A DNA stretch of 64,000 nucleotides from Henricia sp. BOLD:AAB3569. Its lineage: Eukaryota; Echinodermata; Asteroidea; Spinulosida; Echinasteridae. The DNA lies in NCBI GenBank assembly GCA_037783545.1, contig JBBELK010000379.1, positions 1-64,000 on the forward strand, read 5' to 3'. The notes beneath the pieces are model-generated. The model searched no databases, was not told the origin of the DNA, and saw only the letters and a list, made by a program, of their open reading frames with translations. A program made the translations under genes and the position numbers. Below are positions 57,301-64,000 of the stretch, piece after piece (the stretch's first letter is position 1; the number at the start of each line of letters is the position of its first letter).

Positions 57301-60300
57301 GGCATGCAAAATTTGAAGTTCGTCGGAACATTTTTCGACCTCCAAATTTGCCGACGTTTGGACCACACTTTGACCAAATTGCCGAGCCAAACTGCGGTGC
57401 GTTAACGACAGTCCGAATGACTGAGCATGCGCACAACTCAGGAGTACCCCAAAGAGGTGTGTACAGACAGCCACGGTTTGCGTGAGAGCAGTCAGGAAGC
57501 CTCAACCCAGTTTTTTCTAAACTTTGAAATTTCTCTGCCATTTCCCGGCGAAAGTCTGTCAATTTTTTATGACAAGTGCGCAATATAGAGAGTTTAGGGC
57601 ATGCAAAATTTGAAGTTCGTCGGAACATTTTTCGACCTCCAAATTTGCCGACGTTTGGACCACACTTTGACCAAATTGCCAAGCCAAACTGCGGTGCGTT
57701 AACGACAGTCCGAATGACTGAGCATGCGCACAACTCAGGAGTACCCCAAAGAGGTGTGTACAGACAGCCACGGTTTGCTCGAGAGCAGTCAGGAAGCCTC
57801 AACCCAGTTTTTTCTAAACTTTGAAATTTCTCTGCCATTTCCCGGCGAAAGTCTGTCAATTTTTTATGACAAGTGCGCAATATAGAGAGTTTAGGGCATG
57901 CAAAATTTGAAGTTCGTCGGAACATTTTTCGACCTCCAAATTTGCCGACGTTTGGACCACACTTTGACCAAATTGCCGAGCCAAACTGCGGTGCGTTAAC
58001 GACAGTCCGAATGACTGAGCATGCGCACAACTCAGGAGTACCCCAAAGAGGTGTGTACAGACAGCCACGGTTTGCTGTGAGAGCAGTCAGGAAGCCTCAA
58101 CCCAGTTTTTTCTAAACTTTGAAATTTCTCTGCCATTTCCCGGCGAAAGTCTGTCAATTTTTTATGACAAGTGCGCAATATAGAGAGTTTAGGGCATGCT
58201 AAATTTGAAGTTCGTCGGAACATTTTTCGACCTCCAAATTTGCCGACGTTTGGACCACACTTTGACCAAATTGCCGAGCCAAACTGCGGTGCGTTAACGA
58301 CAGTCCGAATGACTGAGCATGCGCACAACTCAGGAGTACCCCAAAGAGGTGTGTACAGACAGCCACGGTTTGCGTGAGAGCAGTCAGGAAGCCTCAACCC
58401 AGTTTTTTCTAAACTTTGAAATTTCTCTGCCATTTCCCGGCGAAAGTCTGTCAATTTTTTATGATAAGTGCGCAATATAGAGAGTTTAGGGCATGCAAAA
58501 TTTGAAGTTCGTCGGAACATTTTTCGACCTCCAAATTTGCCGACGTTTGGACCACACTTTGACCAAATTGCCGAGCCAAACTGCGGTGCGTTAACGACAG
58601 TCCGAATGACTGAGCATGCGCACAACTCAGGAGTACCCCAAAGAGGTGTGTACAGACAGCCACGGTTTGCGTGAGAGCAGTCAGGAAGCCTCAACCCAGT
58701 TTTTTCTAACTTTGAAATTTCTCTGCCATTTCCCGGCGAAAGTCTGTCAATTTTTTATGACAAGTGCGCAATATAGAGAGTTTAGGGCATGCAAAATTTG
58801 AAGTTCGTCGGAACATTTTTCGACCTCCAAATTTGCCGACGTTTGGACCACACTTTGACCAAATTGCCAAGCCAAACTGCGGTGCGTTAACGACAGTCCG
58901 AATGACTGAGCATGCGCACAACTCAGGAGTACCCCAAAGAGGTGTGTACAGACAGCCACGGTTTGCTCGAGAGCAGTCAGGAAGCCTCAACCCAGTTTTT
59001 TCTAAACTTTGAAATTTCTCTGCCATTTCCCGGCGAAAGTCTGTCAATTTTGTATGACAAGTGCGCAATATAGAGAGTTTAGGGCATGCAAAATTTGAAG
59101 TTCGTCGGAACATTTTCGACCTCCAAATTTGCCGACGTTTGGACCACACTTTGACCAAATTGCCGAGCCAAACTGCGGTGCGTTAACGACAGTCCGAATG
59201 ACTGAGCATGCGCACAACTCAGGAGTACCCCAAAGAGGTGTGTACAGACAGCCACGGTTTGCGTGGAGCAGTCAGGAAGCCTCAACCCAGTTTTTTCTAA
59301 ACTTTGAAATTTCTCTGCCATTTCCCGGCGAAAGTCTGTCAATTTGTTATGACAAGTGCGCAATATAGAGAGTTTAGGGCATGCAAAATTTGAAGTTCGT
59401 CGGAACATTTTTCGACCTCCAAATTTGCCGACGTTTGGACCACACTTTGACCAAATTGCCGAGCCAAACTGCGGTGCGTTAACGACAGTCCGAATGACTG
59501 AGCATGCGCACAACTCAGGAGTACCCCAAAGAGGTGTGTACAGACAGCCACGGTTTGCGTGAGAGCAGTCAGGAAGCCTCAACCCAGTTTTTTCTAAACT
59601 TTGAAATTTCTCTGCCATTTCCCGGCGAAAGTCTGTCAATTTTTTATGACAAGTGCGCAATATAGAGAGTTTAGGGCATGCAAAATTTGAAGTTCGTCGG
59701 AACATTTTTCGACCTCCAAATTTGCCGACGTTTGGACCACACTTTGACCAAATTGCCGAGCCAAACTGCGGTGCGTTAACGACAGTCCGAATGACTGAGC
59801 ATGCGCACAACTCAGGAGTACCCCAAAGAGGTGTGTACAGACAGCCACGGTTTGCGTGAGAGCAGTCAGGAAGCCTCAACCAGTTTTTTCTAAACTTTGA
59901 AATTTCTCTGCCATTTCCCGGCGAAAGTCTGTCAATTTTTTATGACAAGTGCGCAATATAGAGAGTTTAGGGCATGCAAAATTTGAAGTTCGTCGGAACA
60001 TTTTTCGACCTCCAAATTTGCCGACGTTTGGACCACACTTTGACCAAATTGCCAAGCCAAACTGCGGTGCGTTAACGACAGTCCGAATGACTGAGCATGC
60101 GCACAACTCAGGAGTACCCCAAAGAGGTGTGTACAGACAGCCACGGTTTGCTCGAGAGCAGTCAGGAAGCCTCAACCCAGTTTTTTCTAAACTTTGAAAT
60201 TTCTCTGCCATTTCCCGGCGAAAGTCTGTCAATTTTTATGACAAGTGCGCAATATAGAGAGTTTAGGGCATGCAAAATTTGAAGTTCGTCGGAACATTTT

Positions 60301-63300
60301 TCGACCTCCAAATTTGCCGACGTTTGGACCACACTTTGACCAAATTGCCGAGCCAAACTGCGGTGCGTAACGACAGTCCGAATGACTGAGCATGCGCACA
60401 ACTCAGGAGTACCCCAAAGAGGTGTGTACAGACAGCCACGGTTTGCGTGAGAGCAGTCAGGAAGCCTCAACCCAGTTTTTTCTAAACTTTGAAATTTCTC
60501 TGCCATTTCCCGGCGAAAGTCTGTCATTTTTTTATGACAAGTGCGCAATATAGAGAGTTTAGGGCATGCAACATTTGAAGTTCGTCGGAACATTTTTCGA
60601 CCTCCAAATTTGCCGACGTTTGGACCACACTTTGACCAAATTGCCGAGCCAAACTGCGGTGCGTTAACGACAGTCCGAATGACTGAGCATGCGCACAACT
60701 CAGGAGTACCCCAAAGAGGTGTGTACAGACAGCCACGGTTTGCGTGAGAGCAGTCAGGAAGCCTCAACCCAGTTTTTTCTAAACTTTGAAATTTCTCTGC
60801 CATTTCCCGGCGAAAGTCTGTCAATTTTTATGACAAGTGCGCAATATAGAGAGTTTAGGGCATGCAAAATTTGAAGTTCGTCGGAACATTTTTCGACCTC
60901 CAAATTTGCCGACGTTTGGACCACACTTTGACAAAATTGCCGAGCCAAACTGCGGTGCGTTAACGACAGTCGAATGACTGAGCATGCGCACAACTCAGGA
61001 GTACCCCAAAGAGGTGTGTACAGACAGCCACGGTTTGCGTGAGAGCAGTCAGGAAGCCTCAACCCAGTTTTTTCTAAACTTTGAAATTTCTCTGCCATTT
61101 CCCGGCGAAAGTCTGTCAATTTTTTATGACAAGTGCGCAATATAGAGAGTTTAGGGCATGCAAAATTTGAAGTTCGTCGGAACATTTTTCGACCTCCAAA
61201 TTTGCCGACGTTTGGACCACACTTTGACCAAATTGCCAAGCCAAACTGCGGTGCGTTAACGACAGTCCGAATGACTGAGCATGCGCATAACTCAGGAGTA
61301 CCCCAAAGAGGTGTGTACAGACAGCCACGGTTTGCTCGAGAGCAGTCAGGAAGCCTCAACCCAGTTTTTTCTAAACTTTGAAATTTCTCTGCCATTTCCG
61401 GCGAAAGTCTGTCAATTTTGTATGACAAGTGCGCAATATAGAGAGTTTAGGGCATGCAAAATTTGAAGTTCGTCGGAACATTTTTCGACCTCCAAATTTG
61501 CCGACGTTTGGACCACACTTTGACCAAATTGCCGAGCCAAACTGCGGTGCGTTAACGACAGTCCGAATGACTGAGCATGCGCACAACTCAGGAGTACCCC
61601 AAAGAGGTGTGTACAGACAGCCACGGTTTGCGTGAGAGCAGTCAGGAAGCCTCAACCCAGTTTTTCTAAACTTTGAAATTTCTCTGCCATTTCCCGGCGA
61701 AAGTCTGTCAATTTTTTATGACAAGTGCGCAATATAGAGAGTTTAGGGCATGCAAAATTTGAAGTTCGTCGGAACATTTTTCGACCTTCAAATTTGCCGA
61801 CGTTTGGACCACACTTTGACCAAATTGCCGAGCCAAACTGCGGTGCGTTAACGACAGTCCGAATGACTGAGCATGCGCACAACTCAGGAGTACCCCAAAG
61901 AGGTGTGTACAGACAGCCACGGTTTGCGTGAGAGCAGTCAGGAAGCCTCAACCCAGTTTTTTCTAAACTTTGAAATTTCTCTGCATTTCCGGCGAAAGTC
62001 TGTCAATTTTTTATGACAAGTGCGCAATATAGAGAGTTTAGGGCATGCAACATTTGAAGTTCGTCGGAACATTTTTCGACCTCCAAATTTGCCGACGTTT
62101 GGACCACACTTGACCAAATTGCCGAGCCAAACTGCGGTGCGTTAACGACAGTCCGAATGACTGAGCATGCGCACAACTCAGGAGTACCCCAAAGAGGTGT
62201 GTACAGACAGCCACGGTTTGCGTGAGAGCAGTCAGGAAGCCTCAACCCAGTTTTTTCTAAACTTTGAAATTTCTCTGCCATTTCCCGGCGAAGTCTGTCA
62301 ATTTTTTATGACAAGTGCGCAATATAGAGAGTTTAGGGCATGCAAAATTTGAAGTTTGTCGGAACATTTTTCGACCTCCAAATTTGCCGACGTTTGGACC
62401 ACACTTTGACCAAATTGCCGAGCCAAACTGCGGTGCGTTAACGACAGTCCGAATGACTGAGCATGCGCACAACTCAGGAGTACCCCAAAGAGGTGTGTAC
62501 AGACAGCCACGGTTTGCGTGAGAGCAGTCAGTAAGCCTCAACCCAGTTTTTTCTAAACTTTGAAATTTCTCTGCCATTTCCCTGCGAAAGTCTGTCAATT
62601 TTGTTATGACAAGTGCGCAATATAGAGAGTTTAGGGCATGCAAAATTTGAAGTTCGTCGGAACATTTTTCGACCTCCAAATTTGCCGACGTTTGGACCAC
62701 ACTTTGACCAAATTGCCGAGCCAAACTGCGGTGCGTTAACGACAGTCCGAATGACTGAGCATGCGCACAACTCAGGAGTACCCCAAAGAGGTGTGTACAG
62801 ACAGCCACGGTTTGCGTGAGAGCAGTCAGGAAGCCTCGACCCAGTTTTTTCTAAACTTTGAAATTTATCTGCCATTTCCCGGCGAAAGTCTGTCAATTTT
62901 GTATGACAAGTGCGCAATATAGAGAGTTTAGGGCATGCAAAATTTGAAGTTCGTCGGAACATTTTTCGACCTCCAAATTTGCCGACGTTTGGACCACACT
63001 TTGACCAAATTGCCGAGCCAAACTGCGGTGCGTTAACGACAGTCCGAATGACTGAGCATGCGCACAACTCAGGAGTACCCCAAAGAAGGTGTGTACAGAC
63101 AGCCACGGTTTGCGTGAGAGCAGTCAGGAAGCCTCAACCCAGTTTTTTTCTAAACTTTGAAATTTCTCTGCCATTTCCCGGCGAAAGTCTGTCAATTTTT
63201 TATGACAAGTGCGCAATATAGAGAGTTTAGGGCATGCAAAATTTGAAGTTCGTCGGAACATTTTTCGACCTCCAAATTTGCCGACGTTTGGACCACACTT

Positions 63301-64000
63301 TGACCAAATTGCCGAGCCAAACTGCGGTGCGTTAACGACAGTCCGAATGACTGAGCATGCGCACAACTCAGGAGTACCCCAAAGAGGTGTGTACAGACAG
63401 CCACGGTTTGCGTGAGAGCAGTCAGGAAGCCTCAACCCAGTTTTTTCTAAACTTTGAAATTTCTCTGCCATTTCCCGGCGAAAGTCTGTCAATTTTTTAT
63501 GACAAGTGCGCAATATAGAGAGTTTAGGGCATGCAAAATTTGAAGTTCGTCGGAACATTTTTCGACCTCCAATTTGCCGACGTTTGGACCACACTTTGAC
63601 CAAATTGCCGAGCCAAACTGCGGTGCGTTAACGACAGTCCGAATGACTGAGCATGCGCACAACTCAGGAGTACCCCAAAGAGGTGTGTACAGACAGCCAC
63701 GGTTTGCGTGAGAGCAGTCAGGAAGCCTCAACCCAGTTTTTTCTAAACTTTGAAATTTCTCTGCCATTTCCCGGCGAAAGTCTGTCAATTTTTATGACAA
63801 GTGCGCAATATAGAGAGTTTAGGGCATGCAAAATTTGAAGTTCGTCGGAACATTTTTCGACCTCCAAATTTGCCGACGTTTGGACCACACTTTGACCAAA
63901 TTGCCGAGCCAAACTGCGGTGCGTTAACGACAGTCCGAATGACTGAGCATGCGCACAACTCAGGAGTACCCCAAAGAGGTGTGTACAGACAGCCACGGTT
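57301..64000 (+). repeat. Second indel-rich stretch of the satellite array
   Basis: Roughly one single-base indel per monomer appears here, against almost none at 51-57 kb. Examples are TTTAGGCATGC (57301), TTTGCTGTGAG (58077), TTCTAACTTTG (58708), GAACATTTTCG (59112), GCGTGGAGCAG (59265), TCAACCAGTTT (59880), GCGTAACGAC (60368), CAGTCGAATG (60971), CATTTCCGGCG (61396), CTGCATTTCCGG (61983), CACTTGACC (62110), GGCGAAGTC (62291) and CCTCCAATTTG (63572). Deletions dominate. Confidence 0.8.
57681..61340 (+). repeat. 4-mer higher-order repeat marked by a CTCGAG site
   Basis: GGTTTGCTCGAGAGCAG replaces GGTTTGCGTGAGAGCAG in four monomers, with CTCGAG at 57778, 58966, 60151 and 61335. The spacings are 1,188, 1,185 and 1,184 bp. 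Each is preceded in the same monomer by TTGCCAAGCC (about 57681, 58869, 60053, 61237). The spacing shrinks because of small deletions. The family is distinct from the 1,188-bp family at 47-50 kb despite the equal period. Confidence 0.9.

Larger units (their letters stand above)
50640..64000 (+). repeat. Satellite array, segment D (about 45 monomers)
   Basis: Satellite of the same family and orientation from the transposon to the window edge, where it stops inside a monomer. It is close to consensus up to about 57.3 kb, with GCATTATAG, CATGATAAG and TTGCCAAGCC variants scattered in several combinations; a 3-bp AGC duplication lies near 56302. Beyond 57.3 kb single-base indels become common. 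No gene or foreign insertion is visible. Confidence 0.98.

Noticed and set aside
1-64000. CRISPR array
   Set aside because: The repeating unit is 297 bp with no unique spacers; every base belongs to the repeat.

Overview
The window is almost entirely one tandem satellite DNA array. A monomer of about 297 bp runs head to tail in one orientation from the first base to the last, about 208 copies by arithmetic (about 61.8 kb of satellite divided by 297). The array starts and stops mid-monomer, so it continues past both edges. I see no gene I can support. The many apparent reading frames, some over 1,000 codons, arise because 297 is a multiple of three and one minus-strand frame of the consensus monomer happens to lack stops. 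Array scale, higher-order repeat structure and a short DNA transposon without coding capacity point to a eukaryotic nuclear genome, probably an animal, in pericentromeric, centromeric or other heterochromatin. The species cannot be named from this sequence alone.

Layout: (A) 1-16878 satellite, including an indel-rich stretch at about 5461-9620; (I1) 16879-17581, a 703-bp non-satellite insert with an internal 67-bp tandem repeat; (B) 17582-43993 satellite with several higher-order repeat (HOR) families; (I2) 43994-44696, a second copy of the same insert, exactly 27,115 bp downstream with one visible substitution; (C) 44697-49830 satellite; (T) 49831-50630, an 800-bp non-autonomous DNA transposon with imperfect terminal inverted repeats and a 9-bp target-site duplication; (D) 50631-64000 satellite, with many single-base indels after about 57.3 kb.

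The array is a mosaic of local amplifications that can be traced by private variants: 2-mer (595 bp), 4-mer (1,188 bp, two unrelated families), 5-mer (1,485 bp), 7-mer (2,061 bp), 9-mer (2,674/2,675 bp) and 13/15-mer (3,842/4,436 bp) offsets. This is the pattern expected from repeated unequal exchange or gene conversion. There is no gene network to describe. The points of interest are the satellite family itself, its motifs (a 5' half CENP-B-box-like core and an NRF1/ARE-like site in every monomer), the duplicated insert, and the transposon with an intact empty site in a sister repeat. All repeat copy and identity statements come from reading by eye, and long near-identical arrays are prone to assembly error.
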